Shown here piece by piece: positions 44,724 through 54,644 of a stretch of 64,000 nt of DNA (the first letter of the stretch is position 1; each line of letters starts with the position of its first letter). A program made the translations under genes and the position numbers. The notes under the pieces were generated by a model. The model was not told where the DNA came from, did not search any database, and worked only from the letters and a program-made list of their open reading frames with translations. Source of the stretch: Paracoccus sulfuroxidans (GTDB lineage: Bacteria; Pseudomonadota; Alphaproteobacteria; Rhodobacterales; Rhodobacteraceae); the NCBI RefSeq assembly GCF_007830335.1, contig NZ_VLKU01000001.1, positions 248,001 through 312,000 on the forward strand, read 5' to 3'.

Positions 44724-45917
44724 ATGGAACATGCAGACATCGTCATTCTGGGGGCCGGAGCGGCCGGTCTTTTCTGTGCAGGCTCGGCCTTGGGGCAGGG
44801 TAAAAGCATCATCGTGATCGATCACGCCAAGGCCCCGGGCGAGAAGATTCGCATCTCGGGTGGCGGGCGCTGCAACTTCACAAATATGGCAACCGCTTAC
44901 GACCGTTTCCTGTCAGAGAACCCGCGCTTCTGCGCCTCGGCGCTGGCGCGATTCTCTCCGGGTGATTTTGTGACGCTGATCGACCGGGCGGGCATCGCCT
45001 GGCATGAGAAGACGCTTGGGCAACTGTTCTGTGACGACAGCGCGCGGCAGGTCGTGGACATGCTGCTGACGCGCATGCGCGGGGCCGAGCTGTGGCTGCA
45101 GACCACCGTCGATGAGGTCTGCCCGGACCCCGACGGCTTCCGCATCACCACCTCGCGCGGCATCCTGCTGGCGCGGCGCGTGGTGGTGGCCACGGGCGGG
45201 CGCTCGATCCCGAAGATGGGGGCCACGGGGCTGGGCTATGACATTGCCCGCCAGTTCGGCCTGTCGCTGATCGAGCAGCGGGCGGGGCTTGTGCCCCTGA
45301 CCTTCGCCGAGCAGGAGTTGCAGCTTTGTCGTCCCCTTGCGGGCCTCTCGGTCGAGGCCGAGGTCAGCACCGGCAGCGGCAAGAACCGCCGCAGCTTCTC
45401 GGATGGGTTTCTGTTCACCCATCGGGGCCTCTCGGGTCCGGCGATTCTGCAGATTTCAAGCTATTGGAAGCCGGGTGAGCAGATTACCGTGGACCTCGCC
45501 CCCGGCATCGACGCGGGCGCGCGTTTGCGGGCCGCACGGGGTGAGCATGGGCGTCAGACGGTCGCCCGGGCGATCTCGGCATGGCTGCCGTCGCGGCTGG
45601 CCGATTCCATCATCGCCGATTGCGGCCTTACCGAGGCGCGGCTGGCCGATCAGAACAATGCGGTGCTGGACCGGGTGGCGGCGCGGATCAACAGCTGGAC
45701 GGTGCGCCCGGTCGGATCAGAGGGCTGGCGCACGGCCGAGGTCACGCTGGGTGGCGTCGACACGCGCGAGCTTGACGCCCGCGCCATGCAGGCGCGCAAG
45801 GTGCCCGGCCTCTATTTCATCGGCGAGGTGGTCGATGTGACCGGCTGGCTGGGGGGCTATAATTTCCAATGGGCATGGGCCTCGGCCCATGCCGCAGGGC
45901 TCGCGCTGCAGGCCTAG
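44724..45917 (+). CDS. NAD(P)/FAD-dependent oxidoreductase, BaiN/HI0933 family
   Basis: 397 residues. The FAD-binding Rossmann motif is at the N-terminus (DIVILGAGAAGLFCAGSA), followed by the family hallmark SGGGRCNFTN at about residue 50 and the C-terminal GEVVDVTGWLGGYNFQWAWA. Members are flavoproteins of mostly unknown substrate; BaiN reduces bile-acid intermediates. The start is MEHADIV; an upstream ATG overlaps nothing but adds non-homologous residues. Its stop shares the CTAG palindrome with the convergent kdsA stop. Confidence 0.9.
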   Translation: MEHADIVILGAGAAGLFCAGSALGQGKSIIVIDHAKAPGEKIRISGGGRCNFTNMATAYDRFLSENPRFCASALARFSPGDFVTLIDRAGIAWHEKTLGQLFCDDSARQVVDMLLTRMRGAELWLQTTVDEVCPDPDGFRITTSRGILLARRVVVATGGRSIPKMGATGLGYDIARQFGLSLIEQRAGLVPLTFAEQELQLCRPLAGLSVEAEVSTGSGKNRRSFSDGFLFTHRGLSGPAILQISSYWKPGEQITVDLAPGIDAGARLRAARGEHGRQTVARAISAWLPSRLADSIIADCGLTEARLADQNNAVLDRVAARINSWTVRPVGSEGWRTAEVTLGGVDTRELDARAMQARKVPGLYFIGEVVDVTGWLGGYNFQWAWASAHAAGLALQA

Positions 45918-46747
45918 CCCATCACCGGATCGGATTTCGCCAGCTGGTCAAAGCGCATCAGCGAGGCGACCAGCGCGGGCATCCGGTCCAGATGGATCAT
46001 GTTCGGCCCGTCCGAAGGCGCGTTGTCGGGGTCCTGATGCGTCTCGATGAAGACACCCGCCACGCCAAGGGCGACGGCCGCACGGGCCATCACCGGCGCG
46101 AATTCGCGCTGACCGCCGGACGAGCCGCCCTGTCCGCCCGGCTGCTGCACGGAGTGGGTCGCATCCATGATGATCGGATAGCCGGTGCGCGCCATGATCG
46201 GCAGGCTGCGCATATCGGCAACCAGCGTGTTATAGCCGAAGCTTGCGCCGCGCTCGGTCAGCATGATCCGCTCATTCCCGGTCGAGGCGACCTTCTGGGC
46301 CACATTGGGCATATCCCAGGGGGCCAGAAACTGGCCCTTCTTGATGTTCACCACCGCGCCGGTTTCACCCGCCGCCAGCAGCAGGTCGGTCTGGCGGCTA
46401 AGGAAAGCCGGGATCTGCAGGATATCGACCACAGCCCCTGCCGCGCGGGTCTGGGGGATGTCGTGGACATCGGTCAGGACCGGGCAGCCGATGCGATTGC
46501 GCACCTCTTCCAGCATGCGCAGCCCTTCGTCGATGCCGATGCCGCGACGGCCCGAAAGCGAGGTGCGGTTCGCCTTGTCATAGCTGGCCTTGAAGACATA
46601 GCCCGCGCCCACCTCGGAACAGGCCTTCGCCATGGTCTCGGCGATCATCAGGGCATGGTCCAGCGTCTCCAGCTGGCAAGGCCCGGCGATGATGCCAAGG
46701 GGAAGATCATTGCCGAAAACGACATCGCGGATCTGGACATGTTTCAC
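45914..46747 (-). CDS. kdsA: KDO-8-phosphate synthase
   Basis: 277 residues. IAGPCQLETLDHALMIAETM, FKASYDKANRTS and the metal-binding PIIMDATHSVQQPGG are diagnostic. It condenses arabinose-5-phosphate with PEP to make KDO-8-phosphate for LPS and for capsule linkers. It is the last gene of the kpsT-kpsE-kdsA unit and overlaps kpsE by ATGA, so here KDO supply is tied to capsule export. Confidence 0.96.
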   Translation of the reverse strand: MKHVQIRDVVFGNDLPLGIIAGPCQLETLDHALMIAETMAKACSEVGAGYVFKASYDKANRTSLSGRRGIGIDEGLRMLEEVRNRIGCPVLTDVHDIPQTRAAGAVVDILQIPAFLSRQTDLLLAAGETGAVVNIKKGQFLAPWDMPNVAQKVASTGNERIMLTERGASFGYNTLVADMRSLPIMARTGYPIIMDATHSVQQPGGQGGSSGGQREFAPVMARAAVALGVAGVFIETHQDPDNAPSDGPNMIHLDRMPALVASLMRFDQLAKSDPVMG

Positions 46748-48492
46748 GAAGACACCTGCTCGCGGAGGATCGACGCCGTCAGTGAAAGCATCAGATAGAT
46801 GCCCGAGAACAACAGCAAGGCGACGATCGTGTTCTGGAAAGCCTTGGGATAGGTCGCCTCATCCGGCGGAACCGGCGAGATCGACAAGGACAGATAGCGG
46901 ACCTGCTTGTTGGCCTCGATCCGCGCGCTTTCCATCTGCGCGGCCGATGCGGCCAGAAGCTCTTGCCGGGTCAGAAGGTCGGATTCGGCGATACGGATCT
47001 CGCCCGCAATGGCCGCCAGAGAGCCGCGGCTATTGTTGCCCTCGGTCAGCTGGGCGCGGGTGTCGGCCAGCATCTCCTCGATGCGGCTGATGTCGCCACG
47101 GGTGCCCGCCACACGGCTTTGGTTGGGGTTTGAGTTCGCCAGCAACTGGCCCAATTCAAGCCGCTTTTCCGAGAGCTGCGTCTCCAGCGCGGCGATATGG
47201 CCCATCACGACCGAGCTTTCGGCCACGGGGTCCAGAACGCCCAGCTTTTGCTGCAGGTCCTGCACGCGGCGCTGCGCATCCAGCACCTTCTTCTCGGCAT
47301 CCTCATAGGTCTTGACCGCGCCCTCCATCTGGTCGGCGCGCAGCCGAGCCGTCATCTGGTCGACCTGACCTTCGGCATATTTGATCAGCGCGAGCGAAAA
47401 CTCCTGACTGAGTTTCGGGTCGGGCGCGATCACCTCCATGTTGATGACGCCTTCGGTCGGGTCATAGCCGATCTTCACCGAATTGCGGTAAACCTTATAG
47501 GTCTGCTCATTGGACGCATCAGGGGCAAGGCGCAGGATCGGATCGACCGCAGGATCCTGGAAGGCCTGCTTGAAGCCCAGATCCGCGTCCAGCCGCAGCA
47601 TCGCGTCGCGTGAGGACAGGTAGCTTTGGACCGAGACCGAATCCGGGTTCGTCGCCAGCTGCGTACCGCTGAAAAGCCCGCCCAGACCGCCCGAGCTGGC
47701 CTTCTCGGCCTGCTGGATCTGGAACTGCGAAATGGTCGAATAAAGCGGCGTCGCGACGCGGAAATAATACCAGCCCGCGATGATGGTCGGCAGCGCCACA
47801 AACATCGCCAGACGCACGCACATCATGAACAGGCGGCGGCGGCGACGCCTCGCGATGTCCTTCTGGATGCGGATGATCTCGGCCGCGCGGCGATCCTCCG
47901 AGAAGGCGTCGCGCTGCGGCAGCGAGCCGGGGGCGATGGGCGCAATCTCGGTGCCCTTGCCGCGACGGTTGCGGGGCAGGGCAACGGGTGCGTTCGGGGC
48001 AGGGGTGGCCTGCGCGCGGCTGCCTTCCTCGGACAGGATCTTGCCGACGGCGGCGCGGTGGAACGGATCGATGCCCCGGTCGCGCAGGGCGACGACGGCC
48101 TCGAAATCGGTCTCGACCTCAAGCTGGTGCATGTTGGCGATCCGGCGCGCCATGCGCAGCTGACGCTCGGTCAGGTTCTCGGCCCGCACGGCGGCGATGC
48201 GCTGCTGCATGTCCGCGCCATCGGCCGGGACAGGGGTGCCCCGCTGGGGCGCGGCAGGATTGGCCGCCTGCGGCGCCGCACCCGGGAAACGCATATTGCC
48301 GAAGCCGTCATCATCGGCGCCGGGGGAAAACAGGTTCGCGTGATCCTCGGCCGGTTGCGCGGCCGCGTTGCGCTTGATGACCTGGACCTTCACATTGGGC
48401 GCGGCGGGCGCGCTTTCGGTCTTGCGGGTCATCGCAAGCACCGACTCTTCGCGGCTGATCCTATAGGCCCGCGCCTTAGGCGGTGTAGTCAT
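46744..48492 (-). CDS. kpsE: Capsule polysaccharide export inner-membrane protein, KpsE-type
   Basis: 582 residues. The C-terminal 350 residues are the KpsE/Wza-partner type: a membrane segment near the middle (MCVRLAMFVALPTIIAGWYY), a periplasmic coiled-coil region (DAEKKVLDAQRRVQDLQQKL) and a second membrane segment near the end (AFQNTIVALLLFSGIYLML). The N-terminal 200 residues are an extra, probably cytoplasmic and largely disordered part rich in Ala/Pro with one helical region (TERQLRMARRIANMHQL), absent in E. coli KpsE (382 residues). The start is set at MTTPPKARAY; it overlaps kpsT by 17 bases. Confidence 0.88.
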   Translation of the reverse strand: MTTPPKARAYRISREESVLAMTRKTESAPAAPNVKVQVIKRNAAAQPAEDHANLFSPGADDDGFGNMRFPGAAPQAANPAAPQRGTPVPADGADMQQRIAAVRAENLTERQLRMARRIANMHQLEVETDFEAVVALRDRGIDPFHRAAVGKILSEEGSRAQATPAPNAPVALPRNRRGKGTEIAPIAPGSLPQRDAFSEDRRAAEIIRIQKDIARRRRRRLFMMCVRLAMFVALPTIIAGWYYFRVATPLYSTISQFQIQQAEKASSGGLGGLFSGTQLATNPDSVSVQSYLSSRDAMLRLDADLGFKQAFQDPAVDPILRLAPDASNEQTYKVYRNSVKIGYDPTEGVINMEVIAPDPKLSQEFSLALIKYAEGQVDQMTARLRADQMEGAVKTYEDAEKKVLDAQRRVQDLQQKLGVLDPVAESSVVMGHIAALETQLSEKRLELGQLLANSNPNQSRVAGTRGDISRIEEMLADTRAQLTEGNNSRGSLAAIAGEIRIAESDLLTRQELLAASAAQMESARIEANKQVRYLSLSISPVPPDEATYPKAFQNTIVALLLFSGIYLMLSLTASILREQVSS

Positions 48493-49129
48493 AATATTGC
48501 TTCGCCTCTTCAAGAGTGTCGAACTGGTACAGCTTTCCGTCGCGCAGGATGGCGGCGGAGTTGCAGAATTTTTCGATGGTCGAGGGTTGGTGCGACACCA
48601 CCACCACGGTCGAGTTCTTCAGGCGCTCGAACAGCACCGTCCCGGCCTTGCGGTTGAAGTTGATGTCGGTGGTCTGGGGCATGCCCTCGTCAATCAGGTA
48701 GATGTCGAATTCCAGCGACAGCAGCAGCGAAAAGGTGAAACGCGCGCGCATACCCGAACTGTAGGTGCCGACCGGCATGTCGAAATATTCGCCGATATCG
48801 GTCAGCCAGCGGCAGAAAGCCTCGACGTAATCGGGGTCGAGACCATAGATTCGCGCGATGAAGCGCGCATTTTCATTGGCCGACAGCCGCGAGGTGATGC
48901 CGCCCATGAAACCTAAGGGAAAAGAGACGCGGCTTTCGCGCCGGATCACGCCCTCATCAGGCTTTTCCAGCCCGCACATCATGTTGATGATGGTGGTCTT
49001 GCCAGCGCCGTTCGGCGCCAGAATGCCCATCGAACGTCCGGGCTCGATCCGGAACGAGGCCCGGTCAAGGATCACTTTGCGCTGAGTTCCCGTCCAGAAG
49101 GACTTGGAAACATTGTCGAACTCCAGCAT
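48476..49129 (-). CDS. kpsT: Capsule polysaccharide ABC transporter ATPase, KpsT-type
   Basis: 217 residues with Walker A GAPNGAGKTT-like APNGAGKTTII, an SSGMRARFTFSLLLSLEF signature region and Walker B IYLIDEG, the standard KpsT set. It powers export of group 2-type capsule through KpsM. The start MLEFDNVSKSF at 49129 matches the family; longer in-frame starts run into the intergenic region. No kpsM permease gene is adjacent, so KpsM must be encoded elsewhere. Confidence 0.92.
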   Translation of the reverse strand: MLEFDNVSKSFWTGTQRKVILDRASFRIEPGRSMGILAPNGAGKTTIINMMCGLEKPDEGVIRRESRVSFPLGFMGGITSRLSANENARFIARIYGLDPDYVEAFCRWLTDIGEYFDMPVGTYSSGMRARFTFSLLLSLEFDIYLIDEGMPQTTDINFNRKAGTVLFERLKNSTVVVVSHQPSTIEKFCNSAAILRDGKLYQFDTLEEAKQYYDYTA

Positions 49130-49340
49130 TGGACGCGCTTTCCGCCTTTGACCCGCCGTGCAGATAGCTGCAAGTACAGGACCCATCGTTGACCTTGGAC
49201 CCAGAACGGCCGCAAGCGGCTTTTCCCTGTTGGGCAACATTATTCGCGACGGCGGACACTGTCCACCATACCGCAAAATTGCCATATGTTTTGTGATCGC
49301 GGGTCTTTCGCGGCGGCGGGCGCGCGCCTAGGTCTGAAAG

Positions 49341-49928
49341 ATGACCCTTGCAGACCAGATTTCGGCCTGTCGGCTGTGTGCCGATCGCTTTGCCGCAACG
49401 GCGACACGGCACGCGCCGCGCCCCGTGCCGTGGTTCAGCCCTCAGGCCCGCATCCTGATTGTCGGACAAGCGCCGGGAATGCGCGTGCATGAGCTGGGCC
49501 TGCCCTTCGCCGACCGCTCGGGCGAGCGGCTGCGCGACTGGATGGGGGTCGACCGCGACATCTTCTATGACCGCAACCGCATCGCGATAGTGCCGATGGC
49601 CTTCTGTTTTCCGGGCTATGACGCCAAAGGCGCGGATCTGCCGCCACCACCGCTTTGCGCGGCGACCTGGCGGCGCAAGGTGCTGGCCGAGCTTTCGCCC
49701 CGGCTGACGCTGCTGGTGGGCGGCCATGCGCAGCGCTGGCATCTGGGCGTGAAGACCGGCGTCTCGGCGGTGGTGGCCGATTGGCGCGCCCATGCACCCG
49801 ACTGCTTCCCCTTGCCACATCCGTCCTGGCGCAATACCGGCTGGTTGAAACGCAATCCCTGGTTCGAGGCCGAGCTTCTGCCCGAACTGCGGGCCCGCAT
49901 CAAAGATGAGATCAAGGAGACCGCATGA
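49341..49928 (+). CDS. Uracil-DNA glycosylase family protein with four-cysteine (4Fe-4S) pattern
   Basis: 195 residues. The active-site motif ILIVGQAPGMRVHE and the C-terminal HPSWRN are present. Cysteines 10, 13, 89 and 106 (CRLC, then C-x16-C) fit the cluster-binding pattern of family 4 UDGs. It would remove uracil from DNA. It overlaps the following SseB gene by ATGA. Confidence 0.85.
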   Translation: MTLADQISACRLCADRFAATATRHAPRPVPWFSPQARILIVGQAPGMRVHELGLPFADRSGERLRDWMGVDRDIFYDRNRIAIVPMAFCFPGYDAKGADLPPPPLCAATWRRKVLAELSPRLTLLVGGHAQRWHLGVKTGVSAVVADWRAHAPDCFPLPHPSWRNTGWLKRNPWFEAELLPELRARIKDEIKETA

Positions 49929-50677
49929 CCGCGCTGGATGAGCTTGCCACCACTCCCTTCCACGAAGCGGATGACGCCGTGCGGTCCCGTATCCTGTCGC
50001 GTCTGGCGAATACCGAACTGTTCGCGGCGCTGATCCGGGAACCGGACGGCGATCTGGCGGAACTCAGGATCTTCGATCTTCCCGATTTCCCCGCCGCCCT
50101 TGCCTGCGACACCGAGGATCGGCTGGCGGCTTTCTTTGAGGGTCCCGTCGTGCATCTGGGTGCGCCGGGCCGGGTTCTGGCCGCCCGGCTGGCCGAACAG
50201 GGGCGGGGGCTTCTGGTCAATCCCGGCCTGCCCTCGGAAATGCTGCTGGATCCGGTGACGCTGTCCTGGCTGGGACAGGCGCTGACCGAAACGCCCCCTG
50301 AAACCGACGCCACGCAGCCCCTGCGCCTGTTTGCGCCCGAGGCGGCGGCGGTCAATATCCTCGCCGGCGCTCTGGCCGAGCGGCTTCAGGATATGGCTGG
50401 CCTGGTGGGTGAGAGTGCGATTCTGGGGGCCGAATGGCCCGAACGTCGGCGCGGGCATCTGATTCTTGTGCGCGGTGTCGCGGCCGAACATCAGCCGCCC
50501 GTCGCCAAGGCACTGGCGGAACTGCTGACCTTCCTGCCGCAGATCGAAGGGGGCGTGGATGTCGCCTTCTCGGATCGCGCGGCTCCATCCGATGCGCTGG
50601 TGATCGAGGCCCCGAAGCGGCCCGAACCTGTCGCCCCGCCGAAACGCGATCCCTCGGCCCCGCCCCGGCTCCGCTAG
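49925..50677 (+). CDS. SseB-domain protein of unknown function
   Basis: 250 residues. The N-terminal half has the SseB fold pattern (short strands, AALACDTEDRLAAFF, then GRGLLVNPGLPSEMLL), and the tail is proline-rich (KRPEPVAPPKRDPSAPP). The SseB family in alphaproteobacteria has no assigned job. It is translated with the UDG gene through a four-base overlap, so a repair-linked role is conceivable. Confidence 0.75.
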   Translation: MTALDELATTPFHEADDAVRSRILSRLANTELFAALIREPDGDLAELRIFDLPDFPAALACDTEDRLAAFFEGPVVHLGAPGRVLAARLAEQGRGLLVNPGLPSEMLLDPVTLSWLGQALTETPPETDATQPLRLFAPEAAAVNILAGALAERLQDMAGLVGESAILGAEWPERRRGHLILVRGVAAEHQPPVAKALAELLTFLPQIEGGVDVAFSDRAAPSDALVIEAPKRPEPVAPPKRDPSAPPRLR

Positions 50678-50693
50678 GCCCGGAAAAACGAAA

Positions 50694-50717
50694 ACCCGCC
50701 CAGAGGGCGGGTCTTTG
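50694..50717. terminator. Terminator between the SseB-type and ycbK-type genes
   Basis: Stem ACCCGCCC/GGGCGGGT (50694-50701 with 50705-50712) with an AGA loop, then CTTTG; on the minus strand the same stem is followed by TTTTCG. Confidence 0.75.
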
Positions 50718-50747
50718 CGTAGTCGCGTAAACTTGAAGGCCTGCGAT

Positions 50748-51308
50748 TCACGCGCCCCAGTGGCGCACCGGACCGCAATCCATGTGAACGAAATTCGAAC
50801 GCGAGTACTTGCCCACGCCACCTGCATTGCAGGCCGCTGCGGCGCTGTACATCTGCCCGACCGAGCGCGACTTCAGGCGCAGGTCGGCAGCTTTGCCGGT
50901 CATGTGCAACGAGTTGCGCGCGACGCCCGACGAGCGCGAGCGAAGCATCGCGTTGGTCTGGGGAGAGCGATAGCCCGACAGCATCATATAGGGTTCGTTG
51001 GTTTGCAGCAGACGGTGAGAGGCCGCTGCAATGTCGACGGTGCGCGGATCGATACCGATGGCTTGTCCGGTCCGCCAGTCCCGCATGAACACATTGATTT
51101 CATTAAGGGCATCACGGATGTACTTGCCTTCGACCCAATAGACGGTGTCGATGCTTTCGCCCGTGCGGCCAGAGTACATGCGGATACGACGAATATCGCC
51201 TGCGCCGCGCAGAATGCCAAAGGCATTGGCCATTACTGGCGCAGCCACCACTGCCGTCGCCGCAAACACACCAAGTATGCCGCGGCGCGAGATAGTTTCA
51301 AACGTCAT
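50748..51308 (-). CDS. DUF882 / YcbK-like periplasmic peptidoglycan hydrolase
   Basis: 186 residues with a Tat-type signal (ISRRGILGVFAATAVVAAPV with twin Arg at residues 8-9), then a peptidase M15-like domain with zinc-type residues in LSGYRSPQTN, SLHMTGKAADL and NFVHMDCGP. The E. coli homologue MepK cleaves peptidoglycan cross-links. It is divergent from an L,D-transpeptidase gene, as YcbK and YcbB are neighbours in E. coli. Confidence 0.88.
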   Translation of the reverse strand: MTFETISRRGILGVFAATAVVAAPVMANAFGILRGAGDIRRIRMYSGRTGESIDTVYWVEGKYIRDALNEINVFMRDWRTGQAIGIDPRTVDIAAASHRLLQTNEPYMMLSGYRSPQTNAMLRSRSSGVARNSLHMTGKAADLRLKSRSVGQMYSAAAACNAGGVGKYSRSNFVHMDCGPVRHWGA

Positions 51309-51604
51309 GTCAGATCGCCTGTCCTGCTTCGTTTGCTGTGCCGCCTGTTAGCGGCTGGTCGGGGTTTTTACTCCGGAACCGGTTACTAATATGTCACCAG
51401 CACGTGAGTACAGGAACCGTTTCCTGACGGTAAGGGCGATTTTCTGCTAGAGTAGGCGAAACTTCGCCGAACGGAATGCCGTCGCGTTCACCACATGGAA
51501 CCCGTGTGATTTCTGCACCACGGGGATGGCATAAATACACCAACCAACTGGACTGTCATCGTGAACCCTGCCAAAAATGCAAAAAAGATAAAATGGTGGC
51601 CAGA

Positions 51605-53239
51605 ATGAAGGTCTCGGGCGGACTTCTTCGGGTAGTGGCGTGTGTAGCAGCTTTTGCTCTGCCTCAAGGCGCGTCGGCGCAGGGGCTCGAGATGGCACCT
51701 GTTGCAACATTGCCATCCCCGCGACTTGTTTTCTCACATCAAGAGATGCGTTTGGCCGATGCCGTCGCGCAATCTCCGGGTCTGGCGGATTTTTACGGCT
51801 CGAACGGGCTGAAGCCGATTTTCATGGGCGAAGCGGGGGCGGCGCGCCGCGCTGCGGTCATCAACGCCGTCGCTCAGGCCGAATCGCACGGGCTTCCGGC
51901 ACAGCGCTATCATATGGCACGGCTGATGGTGCTGGACGCCGAGGGCGGCACCAGCGTCGACGCGGAACTTGCCTTCGCCAAGGCCCTGGCCGACTGGAGC
52001 CATGATCTGGGTGGCGGCGTCCTGAACCCGCAGCGGATCGATTCGACCTTCAAGCGTGAGGTGCTGCGCCGCAAGACGGGCGACGTGATGCGCGAATTCG
52101 GCGCCTCTGCGACCCCGGCGGCGGTGTTGGAAGGGCTCGCGCCTAAAGATCCGCGCTATCAGATCCTGCGCAATGCGCTTGCCCCGGCGAATCGTCTGGT
52201 GGCACCTGCCGGAACCCCGATGGTGCCCGAGGTGCTGCTGCGTGAAGGCGCGCAGGGCGATGCCGTTCTGGCGCTGCGTACAAGGCTGGCGGCTGTCGGC
52301 TTCGACGCAGGCGGCGCGGCCCAGCCCGATGTCTTCGACATGCCTCTGACGCTGGCCGTGCGCTCATTCCAGGACGCGACGGGCTTGCCCGCCGATGGCG
52401 TCGCGGGGCCACGCACCATCCGCATGCTGAACCACGGCCGGGGCGAGGCGAACCCCGCGATCCTTGTCGCGCTGGAGCGGATGCGCTGGATGACCGGCCA
52501 TGACCTCAACGCCCGCCATGTCTGGGTGAACCTGCCCGAATACAACGCCCGCATCATGGAGGGCGGTCACGAGGTCTTCGTGACGCGCGTCGTGATCGGC
52601 AAGGCCAAGGTCGATTTCGAGACGCCCGAATTCTCGGATGAGATGGAGCATCTGGTCGTCAACCCGCGCTGGAACGTCCCGCGCTCGATCACCGTGCGGG
52701 AATACCTGCCGCGCCTGCAGGCGAACCGGCATGCGGTCTCGCATCTGGATGTGGTCGACGGGTCCGGCAATGTGATCTCGCGCGACCGGATCAATTTCGG
52801 CCAGTATACGGCGGCGAACTTTCCCTATCGCATGCGGCAGAAGCCCAGCGATGACAATGCCTTGGGCGTCGTCAAGTTCATGTTCCCGAACCCCTGGAAC
52901 ATCTATCTGCACGACACGCCGACCAAGCATCTGTTCGACCAGTCGCAGCGCGCCTATTCGCATGGCTGCATCCGCATTGGACGCCCGCGCGATCTGGCCT
53001 TTGAACTGATGAAGGGCAGCTATGATGACCCGCAGGCGACCTTCAACCGGGCACTGGAATCGGGGCGGGAGACCTATCTCAACCTGCGGCCCACGATCCC
53101 CGTGCATCTGGTCTATTTCACCGCCTTCCCGGATGAGAGCGGCCAGATCCGCTATTATTCCGACATTTACGACCGCGATGCCAAGGTATACGCCGCTTTG
53201 GCCAAGCTCGGGGTAGCATCTGCCGCCACGGATGAATAA
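51605..53239 (+). CDS. L,D-transpeptidase, YcbB/LdtD-like
   Basis: 544 residues from the ATG at 51605 (an ATG four codons upstream is equally possible). A signal peptide (residues 1-23) is followed by a scaffold domain, a peptidoglycan-binding repeat near residues 210-275 ([16 protein letters not shown]), and the YkuD catalytic domain with Cys455 in [10 protein letters not shown]. It forms 3-3 cross-links in peptidoglycan. Possible promoter CTGACG/TAGAGT with 18-bp spacing lies near 51425-51454. lpxD starts 28 bp after its stop. Confidence 0.9.
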   Translation: MKVSGGLLRVVACVAAFALPQGASAQGLEMAPVATLPSPRLVFSHQEMRLADAVAQSPGLADFYGSNGLKPIFMGEAGAARRAAVINAVAQAESHGLPAQRYHMARLMVLDAEGGTSVDAELAFAKALADWSHDLGGGVLNPQRIDSTFKREVLRRKTGDVMREFGASATPAAVLEGLAPKDPRYQILRNALAPANRLVAPAGTPMVPEVLLREGAQGDAVLALRTRLAAVGFDAGGAAQPDVFDMPLTLAVRSFQDATGLPADGVAGPRTIRMLNHGRGEANPAILVALERMRWMTGHDLNARHVWVNLPEYNARIMEGGHEVFVTRVVIGKAKVDFETPEFSDEMEHLVVNPRWNVPRSITVREYLPRLQANRHAVSHLDVVDGSGNVISRDRINFGQYTAANFPYRMRQKPSDDNALGVVKFMFPNPWNIYLHDTPTKHLFDQSQRAYSHGCIRIGRPRDLAFELMKGSYDDPQATFNRALESGRETYLNLRPTIPVHLVYFTAFPDESGQIRYYSDIYDRDAKVYAALAKLGVASAATDE

Positions 53240-53267
53240 ATGGGTTCCGACTGAAAAGGGGAACCCG

Positions 53268-54368
53268 ATGACCTTAACCATGGCCGAGCTTGCAAAGGCG
53301 CTGAACGGGCATCTTTGGGGGAATGGCGCGCTTGAGATCAGCGGCGCGGCTGAAGCGGGGCAGGCCCAGCCGGGCCAGATCGCGCTGGCCACCTCCGCCG
53401 CTTATCTGCAGAAACTGCCGCGCGGCGGCATGGCCCTGCTGGCCGAAGGCATGGAGCCCGAGGCTCTGGGCCTTGAGGCTGCGGTTCTGGTGGGGCGTCC
53501 GCGCCTTGCCATGGCGGGGCTGACGCGCGCGATGGACCGGGGGCCGGATTTTGCACCGGGCGTGCATCCGACTGCGGTGATCGACCCCTCTGCCGAGATC
53601 CCGGATGATGCCGCCATCGGCCCCTATGTGGTGATTGGCGCGAATGTCCGGCTGGGGCAGGGCGCGCGCATTGCCCCCCATGTCAGCATCGGCCGCGACA
53701 CCGTGATCGGGCGCGACGCCACCATCCATGCGGGTGTGCGCATCGCGCATGAGGTGGTGATCGGCGACCGCGTGGTGCTGAACCTTGGCGCATCGGTGGG
53801 CGGCGACGGGTTTTCCTTCGTCACGCCCGAGAAATCCGGCGTCGAGCAGATCCGCGACACTTTGGGCGAACGCGCGGACCTGCGCGAGCAGCACTGGACG
53901 CGCATCCATTCCCTCGGCGGCGTGGTTCTGGGCGATGATGTCGAGATGGGCGCGAATTCGACCATCGATCGCGGCACGATCCGCGCGACGACCGTCGGCA
54001 ATGGCACCAAGATCGATAACCTTGTCCAGATCGGCCATAATGTGGTCGTCGGTGACGACTGCCTGCTCTGCGGGCTGGTGGGCATCGCAGGCTCGGCCCG
54101 GATCGGCAATCGCGTCGTGCTGGGCGGGCAGGTCGGCGTCTCGGACAATATCTTCGTCGGCGACGATGTGATTGCGGGTGGTGCCACCAAGATCTTCACC
54201 AATGCGCCCGCAGGCCGCGTGCTTCTGGGCAGCCCCGCCGTCAAGATGGAGACGCAGATCGAGGCCAACAAGAACATCCGCCGTCTGCCGCGACTTTATG
54301 CGCAGGTGGCAGAGCTTCGCGAAAGCGTCATGAAACTGATTGAAAACACCGCCCGAGACAAAAGCTGA
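53268..54368 (+). CDS. lpxD: UDP-3-O-acylglucosamine N-acyltransferase LpxD
   Basis: 366 residues. An N-terminal uridine-binding domain (1-110) is followed by a left-handed beta-helix of hexapeptide repeats, with the catalytic-region [19 protein letters not shown] and [10 protein letters not shown]. It adds a hydroxyacyl chain to lipid A precursors using acyl-ACP. In most Rhodobacterales lpxD lies in bamA-lpxD-fabZ-lpxA-lpxB; here it is followed by an ACP and a ketoacyl synthase, so it may be a second copy. AAGGGG precedes the start. Confidence 0.92.
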   Translation: MTLTMAELAKALNGHLWGNGALEISGAAEAGQAQPGQIALATSAAYLQKLPRGGMALLAEGMEPEALGLEAAVLVGRPRLAMAGLTRAMDRGPDFAPGVHPTAVIDPSAEIPDDAAIGPYVVIGANVRLGQGARIAPHVSIGRDTVIGRDATIHAGVRIAHEVVIGDRVVLNLGASVGGDGFSFVTPEKSGVEQIRDTLGERADLREQHWTRIHSLGGVVLGDDVEMGANSTIDRGTIRATTVGNGTKIDNLVQIGHNVVVGDDCLLCGLVGIAGSARIGNRVVLGGQVGVSDNIFVGDDVIAGGATKIFTNAPAGRVLLGSPAVKMETQIEANKNIRRLPRLYAQVAELRESVMKLIENTARDKS

Positions 54369-54380
54369 ATGGAGGCCCGG

Positions 54381-54644
54381 ATGTCCACAGACCTTCGCAC
54401 GCGGATCCTTGAAATCATTGCCGAACAGGCCATGCTCGACCCCGCTGAACTGAAACTCGAGGCCTCGCCGCAGGATCTGGGCATCGACAGCCTGGGTCTG
54501 GTTGAGTCGATCTTTGCCATCGAAGAGGCCTTCGACATCACCATCCCCTTCAACGCGAATGAGCCCGAGAATTCGGATTTCGACATTTCGACGCTGGGCT
54601 CGATCGTCACGGCGGTCGAAAAGCTGGTCGCGGCCAAGGGATGA
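54381..54644 (+). CDS. Acyl carrier protein, specialised (non-FabD cluster)
   Basis: 87 residues with the phosphopantetheine serine in DLGIDSLGLVESIF. It resembles AcpP in fold but differs in its tail, with an insert FNANEPENSDFD. It is placed between lpxD and a ketoacyl synthase and overlaps the latter by ATGA, so it is likely the dedicated acyl donor of this unit. The ATG at 54381 has GGAGG upstream. Confidence 0.88.
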   Translation: MSTDLRTRILEIIAEQAMLDPAELKLEASPQDLGIDSLGLVESIFAIEEAFDITIPFNANEPENSDFDISTLGSIVTAVEKLVAAKG

